Assembly (NCBI GenBank): GCA_023014485.1
Contig: JAJOZX010000089.1
Span: 1,518,501-1,582,500 of the forward strand
Direction: 5' to 3'
DNA length: 64,000 nucleotides
From: Bathynomus jamesi
Lineage: Eukaryota; Arthropoda; Malacostraca; Isopoda; Cirolanidae
The notes under the pieces were generated by a model, which saw only the letters and a list, made by a program, of their open reading frames with translations, searched no databases and was not told the DNA's origin. Of this stretch, positions 10,800-23,092 are shown one piece after another; within the stretch, counting starts at the first letter, position 1; each line of letters opens with the position of its first letter. A program made the translations under genes and the position numbers.

Positions 10800-10800
<1 letters not shown>
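10585..10800 (+). mobile_element. 5S rRNA-derived SINE
   Basis: The head follows 5S rRNA, with GAAGTTAAGC (internal box A, from 10634) and TTGGATGGGAGACCG (box C, from about 10665) in the right order and spacing. After about 10703 it passes into GTGGTTCGGATCCTACGTAA and AGCTGTAGGTC, which resembles the box-B side and body of SINE 2. It is therefore a 5S head joined to a tRNA-SINE body. Mismatches in the stems and the fused body argue against a true 5S gene. Confidence 0.82.
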
Positions 10801-10836
<36 letters not shown>

Positions 10837-10856
10837 TATATATATATATATATACA
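10801..10856. repeat. (TA)n tract
   Basis: A TA-rich run forming the left border of the inverted array. Confidence 0.92.
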
Positions 10857-10860
10857 CACT

Positions 10861-12652
10861 CAGAATGGTTCCCTGAGAACATTATATGTTAAACACAGAC
10901 CGTGCATGGAACAAGGAACTCTTCTGGGAAAATTAAATCCACTATAGTCCGAATAAGTAATGGTAAATGACAAATACCATAGTTTTTTTCCTTTTTCATG
11001 ATTTTAGCCCGACGTGGGCAACGGGTCTCTCGCAAGAGATCCCATAAATATAGCTTCCCTCACCAGCTATCTGCAAAGCAGACAGGATCCAGCTTTGGGA
11101 CGTGGATCTAGGGTTTAAAGCAAACCTAGATCCCTACACTCAGAACCTCTATATAAGTAAAAGACTCGTTGCATTCACGTCGTGTTGAATAAATCAAAGA
11201 AAAAGGGGGTAACTATTGTATTTTTAGCCAAAAAAAACAAAAACTTAAACCTCAACCGGGACATTGAGCGTCCACTTTTCAAGGCACGAAACACGTCCGT
11301 TTAGTATACACAAACTCAGAATGGTTCCCTGAGAACATTATATGTTAAACACAGACCGTGCATGGAACAAGGAACTCTTCTGGGAAAATTAAATCCACTA
11401 TAGTCCGAATAAGTAATGGTAAATGACAAATACCATAGTTTTTTTCCTTTTCATGATTTTAGCCCGACGTGGGCAACGGGTCTCTCGCAAAGAGATCCCA
11501 TAAATATAGTTCCCTCACCAGCTATCTGCAAAGCAGACAGGATCCAGCTTTGGGACGTGGATCTAGGGTTTAAAGCAAACCTAGATCCCTACACTCAGAA
11601 CCTCTATATAAGTAAAAGACTCGTTGCATTCACGTCGTGTTGAATAAATCAAAGAAAAAGGGGGTAACTATTGTATTTTTAGCCAAAAAAACCAAAACTT
11701 AAACCTCAACCGGGACATTGAGCGTCCACTTTTCAAGGCACGAAACACGTCCGTTTAGTATACACAAACTCAGAATGGTTCCCTGAGAACATTATATGTT
11801 AAACACAGACCGTGCATGGAACAAGGAACTCTTCTGGGAAAATTAAATCCACTATAGTCCGAATAAGTAATGGTAAATGACAAATACCATAGTAAATGAC
11901 AAATACAAATAGCAACGAGTCTTTTACTTATATAGAGGTTCTGAGTGTAGGGATCTAGGTTTGCTTTAAACCCTAGATCCACGTCCCAAAGCTGGATCCT
12001 GTCTGCTTTGCAGATAGCTGGTGAGGGAAGCTATATTTATGGGATCTCTTTGCGAGAGACCCGTTGCCCACGTCGGGCTAAAATCATGAAAAAGGAAAAA
12101 AACTATGGTATTTGTCATTTACCATTACTTATTCGGACTATAGTGGATTTAATTTTCCCAGAAGAGTTCCTTGTTCCATGCACGGTCTGTGTTTAACATA
12201 TAATGTTCTCAGGGAACCATTCTGAGTTTGTGTATACTAAACGGACGTGTTTCGTGCCTTGAAAAGTGGACGCTCAATGTCCGGTTGAGGTTTAAGTTTT
12301 GGTTTTTTTGGCTAAAAATACAATAGTTACCCCCTTTTTCTTTGATTTATTCAACACGACGTGAATGCAACGAGTCTTTTACTTATATAGAGGTTCTGAG
12401 TGTAGGGATCTAGGTTTGCTTTAAACCCTAGATCCACGTCCCAAAGCTGGATCCTGTCTGCTTTGCAGATAGCTGGTGAGGGAAGCTATATTTATGGGAT
12501 CTCTTTGCGAGAGACCCGTTGCCCACGTCGGGCTAAAATCATGAAAAAGGAAAAAAACTATGGTATTTGTCATTTACCATTACTTATTCGGACTATAGTG
12601 GATTTAATTTTCCCAGAAGAGTTCCTTGTTCCATGCACGGTCTGTGTTTAAC

Positions 12653-12655
<3 letters not shown>
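10861..12655. repeat. Inverted-dimer repeat, locus 2: tandem plus inverted array of a 455-bp unit
   Basis: Units start with CAGAATGGTTCCCTGAG at 10861, 11317 and 11771 in plus orientation (spacing 456 and 454). The third unit is cut near 11895. Two units follow in minus orientation, about 12225 down to 11900 and 12655 down to 12226. The ends abut (TA)n on both sides. Each unit holds a TATA-like CTATATAAG and an AATAAA about 40 bases downstream, and on the opposite strand a conserved 62-codon frame starting MQIAGEGSYIYG. It lies in the MMS19 intron just past the exon ending at 12715. Identity between units is very high, so the array is young. Confidence 0.9.
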
Positions 12656-12688
<33 letters not shown>

Positions 12689-12700
12689 CTGTATATATAT
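12656..12700. repeat. (TA)n tract
   Basis: The right border of the inverted array, 15 bases from an MMS19 splice donor. Confidence 0.93.
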
Positions 12701-12714
12701 ATACACACACTAAC

Positions 12715-12887
12715 CTTCTTCATAAACTCTGAACTTGGCACCTTGATTCAAGAACTGTGCCAAAACAATCAAAGTATTCTTCCTGGCGATGGATTCCTTT
12801 TTAAAGTTGTACTGATCACCCAATAAAGGAAGAACCTTAAAAAATTCTAAATTTTATTTCAAATCAACAAAATTTCAAAAATAAAGA

Positions 12888-12963
<76 letters not shown>

Positions 12964-15900
12964 TTAATATTAAAAATAAAACTTACTTTCTTGCAAACAA
13001 TTTGGGTTATTGTAGGGGAATCAGAACATGTTGCTAGGAGGAGCCGTGAACTTGGAAACATTAACCTCTGCTCAGGAGAGGAGAGATGGGGTACGCACTC
13101 TGTGGAATATAAGAGAGATGTTAAGGTAACAGCCGGTGAAAAAGGGGTATTTACCAGGTCCCTCAGAGGAGAAAATGACAAATACCATAAATATTGCCCT
13201 ACTTGTGGAATAAAACAATGAATGAATAAATTTTTTATTTAAAAAATAAATAAAATTTTACAATTTTTGTTGTTGCAATAATTTTAACAAAATAAATAAT
13301 TGTGAAATTGGACTATTTATTTTATTTAATTTGGCCCTTAAGCTTTATTAAGCTTTACTGGGCTCTTAATTACTAAAGATAAAACACCCCTTCATGAATA
13401 GTTATAATTAATATATAAATTATGACTAATAAGTATTAATTAATTTCAAATACATAAATGAACTAATAGTTGAAAATTAGACAATGTATCTTCTGCTAAG
13501 AGTAAAATGGCAAGTACCAAACCCACTTGGGATGAAACGGCAAGTACCAAACCCACTTGGGATGAAATGGCAAGTACCAAACCCACTTGGGATGAAACGG
13601 CAAGTACCAAACCCACTTGGGATGAAACGGCAAGTACCAAACCCACTTGGGATGAAATGGCAAGTACCAAATACCACAATCAGTGTAAAGAAAAAATGGT
13701 AGGTACCACAAGCTTTTAGAAAATGTGACATGTATGAAGACCATCAGGGAGAAGAATCAATGTTTCATAAAGCCCATTTAAGGAAACAAAATGTGAAGTC
13801 AATATGGAAGAGAAAACTTGCATGTACTCAACACATTTTGGGGAATAAACATCTTTTACGAATATCGTGTGAACGTTATGGGTATAAACCTGGTGAATCA
13901 TGATATTTACAAAGCCCAATAAGCTCTAATGAATAGAGATGATCAAATGACAATTACAAGTCCAAAGTTTCATATTTGAAACTCCCTTCTTGACTTTTAT
14001 TTAATCCATAAAAGAAAATAAAGAAAAAAATTTAAAAAATAGAGATAAATAAATAAATAAATAAAATCTCGGTCATAAATGAGACTCATTAATTGGTGTA
14101 CTACTAAAGTGATCAAATGTATCTGGGTGAAGAAGTATTGACAAAATTTTTTACTTTGTAGGACCAGCAACTCGATGCTCAACTGAAATTATACCATTAC
14201 ATATTATCTAACAGTAATATCTCCAACTCATTACTATGAAACATTATCCAATTTCTTCATACAAACCCATTATAGCGGATGATCCTAACTGAATGATACC
14301 ATCTCTAATAGACTCATTGGAAGAGCCTTTCTCGAGGGCAGAAACGAAACAGCTGAGGGTAGTGGCAGCTTCACTCTCTACCTCCAAGTTCCAACCCTCA
14401 ATCACCTCCCTGCGGAGTCTTCCCCACAGGTGGAGAATATGTGGATGCAGAGATGCGGGTGAATACTTCTCGCAACACTCTCGCTATAAAAAGTTTGGTT
14501 CATATTTGTAAAACCTAACAGTAAATTAGCAGCCTTGCTCCCATATTCATATCACAGAGTAATGTCAATTAAATATATGTATTATAGGGAAAACGTTTTC
14601 TAACTAACTTATGTACGACTTTATGCATAAAACGGTTACATAATATAGATCTTACACAGGTATTTTAAAAATTGGGTGATTATGAGGAAGGAAAGCATTT
14701 TGACAAACTTACCAAAGTCAAAAGTGCATCTAATTTTGCAGAAATCACATCTGAATCCAGTTTTTCTTGAAGAAGAGGAATGCAATATGGAGCAAAGGCA
14801 TCAGTGGAGGAAAGACTCCTCCTCAACCCTAAAATTAAATCTTCTGGAACTACGCCATAAGGGTCACTTTTAGGCTGCAACGAAAATATGGCTCATATAC
14901 TTTAATTTTCTGATCTATTTAATCCTTTCCACATTTTCTCTAAGTAAGGGGTGGTCCCGCACTAAAACTAAGATATTTATAGTCTTGCGCAATAAAATGA
15001 AAGGTATTTTAAGATAAATTACAATACCCACTGACCACTCACTGGTATAAAATCTATTGGGAAGTATGCTGCAATGACTTCAAAAAGGTCCTCTGCAAAA
15101 TTGTCAAGTAGAAGGTGTTTTGTGATGTGTGGTATAAGAGAAAATAATAGAACAAGGTTTCTTGGATCTTTCTCACCTTCCATTGCTGTGATAAAACCCA
15201 AAATGAACTCGGTGCTTATCTGTTTCACTTCTGAAATCAAAAGGTTTTGATTATGAGCTTCAAAACTTGAAGCAGGTTCACCTTACCATTATGAAATAAA
15301 TTTTTTTTTAAAATTAACTTTAACCTACAAGAAGAATACCATGATATGGTGTACCACAAAAAATTCATTCCTTTAACTTGAAAAAACTGGTCTATGTTAT
15401 CATATAGAAGGTTACTGATGAGTGTAGACCAGTGGTTGAGAACTAGATTCAAACTCTGGCTGTGTCATTGGCAAGGTGTCACTGGCCACTTTCCTCACAG
15501 AGAAGTAATTATGCAATTTATTTAATAAAACTAACTTAAATACTGTTCAAGTCTAAACTGTGGCACATTATTATTAACTTGTTTTATTATCATACCACAT
15601 ACAAAATACTATTCAATTATCAACTTTTTAGAATTCAATTTAATAAAATTATAACTTGAACAAACCTTAAGATTTTTTTTAATCTTGAAAAATGATCTTT
15701 CTAAATACAAAACTTTTTTCGCGAGCAAAGATGAGTCAATCTGGCCCCATGAGTTGCCAGTTGCAAACCAATGGTGTAGACCAATACATATATGATAGTA
15801 ATTTGAAAACTCAAAGCATGAAAACTAGGATTTCTCACTAACACGCTTCTGGTAAAATATGGACAACTGTTATAAGTAACTTACAATTCTTAGTAATAAA

Positions 15901-18900
15901 CTTAAAGGAATATATATATTTAGTATAAACGTGAAACCCAAATAAAAGTACTGGGGCCTAATTTGTTACCGAACCATTTTCCTCAGATATTTACTCCAAT
16001 TCTAACTATAAAATTGATCATAGTTTTCCTCATTTTTCTTTTAGAATTCACTAACTTTGAGATGAATGCGTATCCTACTCAAATTTAATATGGTATTTGT
16101 TAGAATTTTTTTAGTTATTTAAGTGTCCTACAGTTAAAGTTAATACTTAAATACTCCTACAGGAGTCACTCTTAATTTCTTAATAACATAGAGGATGATA
16201 CATTTATGGATTCTCTCTGCCATGAACAACTATTTTTTTTTTTTAACCAAGAAATAGGATAGGCTTATCCATTTAGTACGCTTAAATAAAGACAGCGTTG
16301 TCTGTTTATCATTGTATCAGTTTCTTGGACACACTAGCACTGGACATTTTCAGGTCAAGTTAGTTTTAAATCTTACATTTAACAATTGTGAGAATGTTAA
16401 GTATAACAGTATCCATGTATTAATTACAAATTTTGGAAAAAAGTTTGCCTACAAATCTAAAATTTCTAAAAAACAAAAAAATGACTGATAATAATCTGTT
16501 TTTCTTTGGATACTTTATTCTTTTTTGGTGACAGTAACAAAATTTAAAAAATGACAGCAATTATTAATTTTTTATGCTTTTCAGAAATTTTAGGTTTCTT
16601 GAAAATCTTCTTCCCAAAATGTACAATCAATTCAAAGAGTTTCTCGTCAATAAATATTACTAAGAAATGAAGTTTCATGACAGTATTTTTTTAACCAATT
16701 GTATCATACCATGAACTTTTAACTGCACCAACTTCCTCTGAAGAGAAATTTATGCAGTGTACTCTTAAATATAGTGTGCTCCATGAAGGTCACTGATATA
16801 CGGCGTGAAGAAATTAATACTTAAGAGGGTGTCAGTACTAAACCATCTTACTGTAGACTATCTGATCATTTTTATGCTTTGATTACATATTAGGTTTATT
16901 ATTCAGCCTAGAGGGACTGGGTAACTCATTACATCAACTGTAAAACAACTACATTCCAAGTATAACCTAAGTAGTTAAAAGATTAACTATCCACTGATGG
17001 AAAAATTTCTTTACCAACTGTCAATAAAGTGAGATATAATGAATGAAACAGATAAATTGTATATTATGTAAATATATATTTGAGTTTAAGGCTTAATAAG
17101 CACACTATATTTACTACAACAGTTTTGTAAGCCAACTTGAAATTAATATTTTAAAAAATTCTATCATAAAATGTAGTTCTAGACCATTTTTCTGACTTGA
17201 ATAACCTCAATAAACCTAAGTGGCTTTGTTGTCCAAATGTAGTAATGAATTACAAAATCTATCAAAATCACCAAAGAGCAATCATCATTTTGCAATGTCC
17301 TGCGTGATTTTAAAAATAAATAGGATAATATTAGTTTACAGTACTGCTATTGGAAGATAGACCTAATTTTACAAAACAGTGAGGCAGCTGCTCAGTAACT
17401 AATAGGTAAATACTATGTCAAATATCTAAAATGCTAACTAGGCTTTAGCACAATCATAAATGGTATAGCCTATGCCTACATTAGAGTAAAACTAGAAAAA
17501 AAAAATTCATACATTAATATTTAGGTACAAAAGACTTTTGCTAAAGGATTATGTAAATAGATGTTCAACTAGGCCTACCTTCAATTTTATTTGCAACACA
17601 GAACTTAAGAAGGCTATAAATGTTTCTCCTGTCAGCCATGACTTGTGATTGACAATGTACTTCCCGGAAAAGAGCTTGAATGAGTGATATAACATCTTCT
17701 GAGGACATGTTCACCTGTTTCACCTGCAATTACAATTTCCTCTATTTAAGTATAGGGGACATACCCAGAAAACAATACTACTGGGATTTTAAGGTATTAT
17801 TTAACTTCATGATACAGTTAAAACTTATCTTCACTAGTAAGTCTATTTTTATGGGTAAAAATTTCAAAGTTCAAAAAATATTCTACAAATTTTAATGCCT
17901 TACGATATATGATGCCCTCCAAGGAAGAAGTGGCTAAGCGACAAAAGTAAAAAAATGCCAGAAAACACTGTTAAAGTTGTACCAAATTGTTAAGTGCAAT
18001 AACTTTTGAACTATTGAAGATATTTCAACAATATATTCAGAAGTTCAAAAGTTTTCTGGCATTTTTTACTTTTGCTGCTTAGCCACTTCTTCCTAGGACA
18101 GTAAAAGGGCCCCATATCTACAGATCACAATAATGTTTATGTGTAGTAGAGATAGATATTTTTTCCAATAAGTGGACATATTTCATGTCCACAAAGTCTA
18201 ATCCAAATACAAATTTGAGATATTAAAAATACATAGAAATACTAAATAAAATTATATTATTAAGTCTTATAGTCCTAATCAGCTATTACATCTTTCAAAT
18301 AAGCTTTAAACCATAAACACAGAACCCTCATCTTAAATCCAAGTGGTAGGCAGAGTTAGTAAAAAAATATAACCTACAAAGGGTGTTAACCACAACTGGA
18401 AATCCTGCTTTAGTGATGACAAAGATTGAACTAGGCCTAGCCTATTAGTAAATTGTGTGTTAAAATCTGAAAATAGACATGCTGTAGCCTGTAGGTATAT
18501 CAAAGGTAATATTGTCATATACTACTAGTACCGTAAACTAAATCTTTTAAATAATTTACATTTACAAAGAAATTTATACAGCAGAGATTACTAGTTAAGA
18601 ACTCCCAGCATAGTAAAATTATATTAAAATAAAATTATATTAAAATAAGCACTTACTGTAATGATCTCATTGTAAAGTCTTATAAAACAAGTACTTACTA
18701 ATGCCATAAATCCAATTATCACATGTGGCGCGACAGAATGATGATCCTTGAGTCTATCAGTAAAGAAGGTTGTCAAAAACTTCAATTCATCAGAACTGAC
18801 TTTTGAGAAGGAAAGTGACTGCAGAACATCAACTAGAAACCGAGTACCTAGGGCTCTTTCTGTTGGGTTTGGATGAGTAAGTGTGGCTTGCAAACCTTCA

Positions 18901-18937
18901 ACAAGATGACAAAGGCCAATTTCTCCTTCTTCTAATG
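12715..18937 (-). CDS. MMS19: MMS19 homolog, seven internal exons (partial)
   Basis: MMS19 is the HEAT-repeat subunit of the cytosolic iron-sulfur targeting complex, which delivers clusters to DNA replication and repair enzymes. Minus-strand exons, inferred from GT-AG sites: 18937-18699, 17723-17579, 15230-15043, 14874-14713, 14483-14300, 13099-12987 and 12835-12715. Reading phases agree at every junction and give about 383 residues without a stop. Diagnostic stretches are DRLKDHH, IQALFREVHCQSQ, MEGEKDPRNL, DLFEVIAAYFPIDFIP, then DPYGVVPEDLILGLR, LQEKLDSDVISAKLDALLTL and LWGRLRREV. All align with the N-terminal region of animal MMS19 (about 1,030 residues in human). The first exon(s) and the C-terminal half are absent here. 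The donor after 14300 (GTATCA) is weak but is supported by phase. The remaining exons must lie left of base 1, which implies an intron of more than 12 kb, unless the gene is broken. Confidence 0.93.
12890..12960. repeat. (TA)n tract in an MMS19 intron
   Basis: A TA run in the short intron between the two last visible exons. Confidence 0.95.
13507..13676. repeat. 30-bp minisatellite in an MMS19 intron
   Basis: Six nearly identical 30-base units contain GGCAAGTACCAAACCCACTT and then GGGATGAAA. The only regular variation is C/T at one position. Open frames on both strands are by-products of the period. The rest of intron 13100-14299 shows no recognised element. Confidence 0.97.
15231..17578 (-). 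other. 2.3-kb MMS19 intron, nothing recognised
   Basis: AT-rich sequence with scattered homopolymer runs. I saw no coding motif, terminal repeat, pol III box or tandem array in it. It lies between the exons ending at 17579 and starting at 15230. Confidence 0.6.
17919..18096. mobile_element. MITE with about 45-bp inverted ends, in an MMS19 intron
   Basis: The left end is CCAAGGAAGAAGTGGCTAAG, continuing to ATGCCAGAAAAC. The right end is its inverse, finishing CACTTCTTCCTAGG at 18096. The two arms match over about 45 bases. A related copy lies at 60248-60380. No coding capacity. The target duplication is not clear. Confidence 0.8.
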
Positions 18938-19539
18938 CTAAAAATTATTACAGTAAAATATAATTATATTTTTTATTATTATTCACAGCATCAGATCTAC
19001 AACTTAAATTTGTTTATACTAAGCATTATGAGGGGCACTGAGAAGAGGGGAGTTCTAAGCAAAAAGGGTATTCTGCCTCAGCCCCCATCTGCCCTGGTTC
19101 CCCTTTGAAAATCATTGAGATATTATTGGGTGCCTCCACATCATCTTATGCCTCAGGACCTCAAATCCTCTCAGGATCCTAACCAGCATTATGCCCCAGC
19201 CTAAAGAAATGCAAGCTTTCAGGGACCCATCAAATAAAAGTACCACTTTTTCTTTTTGTGGTGGTAGCAGTCTTAATTTTAAGGTAAACGTTAGAAGTAC
19301 ATATGAAAATTTATATGGCCTACATATATAGAACAACTATAGTACTGGCACTTTCTTTTAATTTAGTTTTCATATTTATAATCTACAATTAGCTTCAAAA
19401 AGTTATTACAAAAACAGTATTTGAAAAGAAGAGCGTGTGAGTGTGTGATTTTAATATTTAATTCTAGGTAATGTTACGTGATTTTATTATATCATAGAAA
19501 TGATTCTAGAAAAGGCTTCTCAGCCTGTAGATCTAGTTC
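18938..19539. other. Upstream of the first visible MMS19 exon, nothing recognised
   Basis: This stretch should hold the intron leading to the MMS19 first exon. I found no start-codon exon matching the expected N-terminus and no transposon signature. Confidence 0.5.
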
Positions 19540-19930
19540 TGGATTTTTGTCATGTGGTCATATAATAGGTCCTGTGCACTCCAGTGTGTATCCAGAAGTT
19601 TCTTGAACACTATTATCTCTGGTGCATTGATGATATGCTCTAGTATACTTTTCCAAATGTCACCAACTCTCTGTGTGAATGAATTTTTTCTGATATTTCA
19701 TGAGGCTCTTTCCTTGTATATCTTAAACTGATGCCCTTGAGTTTTCGAGTAGTCTCTCATCTGGAACGAGTCATTCATCACCTCCTCATCATATTTACCA
19801 GTTAATATCTTGTAGCATTCGATCATGTCTCCCCATACACATCTGTATTCTAGTGTTGACAATTCTAGCTCCCTTAATCTCTCCCCCCATATGACAGGTG
19901 ACTCAACCCTGGAACCAACTTAGAAGCTCT
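19540..19930 (-). pseudogene. CR1/L2-like reverse transcriptase, C-terminal fragment
   Basis: The minus-strand reading gives LRELELSTLEYRCVWGDMIE, then CYKILTGKYDEEV, GHQFKIYKERA and IRKNSFTQRVGDIW. This is the tail that follows the reverse transcriptase domain in CR1/L2-type LINEs (R-GD-I--Y-I--G, then the NIRKN-F--RV block). At least one stop is present, and the RT domain itself is missing. It is a separate, older remnant from the LINE at 20881-23092, which is in the same orientation but has a different sequence. Confidence 0.78.
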
Positions 19931-20880
19931 CTGTTGCGCATTTTCAATGCATCAAAAGATTAAACAGGTATAATTAATATCTTAACACCAATTTTCTACT
20001 TTAAATATACAGTATTTGAAAGTAAAATTGACTGGTATTAGCTAGCTGATAATTGTGGCCAAATTTCATTCCGTGTCTAAGTTCGTTACAATATGACAGG
20101 AGCAAATTTCAAATTGCTGTAGCCACATAACTAATAAAGCTAGAGTTCTGATTCTAGTGTCATTTTGAAGCTCTTAAATTTCTTGTCATATTATCTCTCT
20201 TGTCATAAGCCTCTAAAATAAAAATTTTAAAAAATATCCTTGACCTTAAATAAAAAAATATACCATCCCCAATTTTTTCAATTTTTTTTTACAAATGTTC
20301 ACTTACCAATGTGGAACATGTTCCTAAAAGGTTATAAGTGGCCAGTGATAAATATGATCAGGAAGTATTTTTAATTAAAATTAACCTTTAAATAATTCAT
20401 GTTTTTTTCATCTTTTCAGAAAATATTTGTTTAATATATTCGAAGTGAATTTCTAAATTATGGAATGCCATTTAAATATAACTTACTAGTTTTAATATTC
20501 TAAATTAATTTCTATTAAGGAATGTCATTTAAATATAACTTACTAATTTTAATACACTAATTTTTAAAAAATGGATAAACTTAAACAGAAATGTGCTGAT
20601 CCATTTCAATCACACAAAGGACAGCATCGAACCAAAAGTCTACGAATTGTACCTTAATATTTAATTGATAAAAGGCCTCTTGCTGTGAAGAAACTAGTAA
20701 TATTCCTGAAATATCTTCATCTGAAAATGAACTTGAAATCATTGAGGCATCAACAAGCACAGCACTTGAATTTCAATTATCAACTTTAAATACTTCATTA
20801 AAATCATTAGGAGAAACTCCCATAAAGACAAGAAAGCTAAGAGAGACAGGCTTATGCATCTCACAAAATAACAAAAGTTA

Positions 20881-23092
20881 TAATGTTATAATGTTTCAGA
20901 CCAACAAAGACCCCAGGATCCACTCATGGCTGGTCCACCCAACCGTGTTCGTAATCGTGTATTGTGTATACACATACGAGGAAAAGTGTAGGTGTGGCTG
21001 TAAAGACTGTACAGTAATGTAGAAATGTGTGTGCACCCATTATGGGTCTCCCATTTAAAGGTGTTTGTGGGGCAAGTGAAGATCATGAGTTTTTCAATAC
21101 CTCACAGTATTATGGGGGGCACCGCTCGGCAGAGGAATCTCTTTAAATGGGGTGGGTAAGGACAGAGAGTATCCCCTAACCCAAGACGCTGCCTCCCTAT
21201 ATCCCACAACACTTGTGTTGAGCTGTGGGATCTATCCCCACAAAGCCTTAATTTTACTACCTTAAACTATACCCTTTCTATCAACATGCGCGTCCAATCG
21301 ATTCTTAAACATGTTTATAGACGTGCTACTAAATACTTCTACCGCAAACTATTTCCAGCTATTTACTATTCTATGCGTAAAAAAGTTTTTCGCAACTGCT
21401 GTCTCGAACCTTCTACTTGTCAACTTACACCCGTTATTTCTAGTCCTATTATATTGAGATTTTCGAAAAAGCTATCTCTATCTACGTTATCAACCCATTC
21501 ATAATTTTGAAAACCTGGATTAGATCACCCCTTAACCTTCTAGTCTCGAGTGTAGTCAATTTTAACTCTTTAAGCCTATCCTCGTACGACTTTGACCTAA
21601 GAGACGGAATCATCTTAGTTGCTCGTCTTTGAACTCTTTCGATTTTGTCTATATCTTTGCGCATATGCGGATTCCAAAATTGGACCGCGTACTCCAAATG
21701 GGGTCTAACTAATGATTTATAAAGAGGAACTATAATATCGCGCGATTTGTACTCAAATTTCGAGCTATAAAACCTAACACTTTGTTCGCCTTATTGACCG
21801 CCGCTGTACTTTGTTTCGCTACTTTTAAATCACCAGTGACTATAACTCCTAAATCTTTTTCCTGCTCTACGCTTGTTAAATCTTTCCCTGACATACTATA
21901 CGCAAAATTACCGTTACGCGAACCTATATGCATAATTTTGCACTTATCCACGTTAAATCTCATTTGCCATGTGACTGACCAATCAACGATTTTATTCAGA
22001 TCTTCCTGAATTTTACCTCTATCTTCGTCATTAATCGCCCTACCACCCAGCTTCGTGTCATCCGCAAACTTTGAAACTGTACTGACTAGGCCGACATCTA
22101 AATCGTTAATATATATAAGAAAAAGCAAGGGGCCCAATACAGAACCCTGAGGAACGCCACTCGCTACATTAGCCCAACACGACTCCGCTCCATCAACGAC
22201 CACCCTCTGTTTCCTGCCTCGCAACCATTCTTCTAGCCAATTTATTACTACACCCCTGATTCCATGAGCCTTAGTTTTTCAATCAGTCTTTTGTGCGGCA
22301 CGGTGTCAAACGCTTTTTGAAAATCTAAATACACTACATCAACCGCCCGATGTCTATCGTAAACGTTAACCACGCTTTGGAAAAATTCTAAAAGATTAGT
22401 TAAGCAAGATTTGTTTCGCCTAAAACCGTGCTGCGTATTTCTGACCAGATTATGCACTTCTAAGTGTTCGACTATACGATCCCTAATTATTGATTCCAGT
22501 AGCTTACCTACAACAGACGTTAAACTGATTGGCCTATAATTTCCCGCCGCACCTTTATCGCCTTTCTTAAAGATAGGTGTTACGTTTGCTAACTTGAAAT
22601 TATCTGGTACGCACCCCTCAGAAATAGACGCATTAAAAATCTTTGTTAGCGGCACAACAATGCTATCTTTTAATTCTTTTAGTTGTATGGGATATATGGA
22701 ATCCGGACCCGGTGATTTACGCGTTTTCATTTTATCAATATAGCGCATTACTTCCCCTTCACTAACGACAATATTATCCAAAATATTACCATTATCAAAA
22801 GGTATTATGTCTATGACCGTAGGGATATTCGTTACATCTTCTATAGTAAAAACTGACGTAAAAAATTCGTTTAGCAAGGTAGCCATTTCCTTGTTTTCAG
22901 ACTAGATCTCCATTTCCATTTTTTAATGGACCTAAGACACTTTTTACTGGATTTCTATTATTGACGTATTGAAAGAATCGCTTGGGATTTTCTTTACCGT
23001 CACGAGCTATGGAGATTTCAAATTCGCGTTTTGACTTTTTTATTACACTTTTAGCTTCACGCCTTAGAGATATGTAGTTGTTTCGTAACAAT
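20881..23092 (-). mobile_element. CR1-like non-LTR retrotransposon, 5' truncated
   Basis: The minus strand encodes a reverse transcriptase in pieces: SLRREAKSVIKKSKREFE and the thumb-side leader (23091-22897); NYRPISLTSVVGKLLE, QHGFRRNKSCLTNLLEFF and YLDFQKAFDTVPHKRL (22886-22248); GVPQGSVLGPLLFLIYIND with the catalytic FADD in SKFADDTKLGG (22224-21730); and RVQRRATKMIPSLRSKSYED (21697-21482). Frames change near 22240 and 21720, and a TAG interrupts near 22900, so it is inactive. The endonuclease is missing. The 3' end carries an 8-base repeat (ATTATAAC) at 20881-20900, as is usual for CR1/L2 elements. It is inserted in the Sola-like copy. Confidence 0.9.

Noticed and set aside
11101..11770. 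Hammerhead ribozyme in the 455-bp unit, as in retrozymes or Penelope-like elements
   Set aside because: A GAAAC...GTC segment and a possible stem II are present near 11737-11755, but the essential CTGATGA core is absent in all copies and stem I does not pair.
10861..12655. Penelope-like element
   Set aside because: The inverted/tandem arrangement is suggestive, but no Penelope reverse transcriptase or GIY-YIG motif occurs in the unit or anywhere in the window.
12930..13181. Independent 83-codon gene on the minus strand
   Set aside because: The part that aligns (13099-12987) is an MMS19 exon. The remainder is intron read-through.
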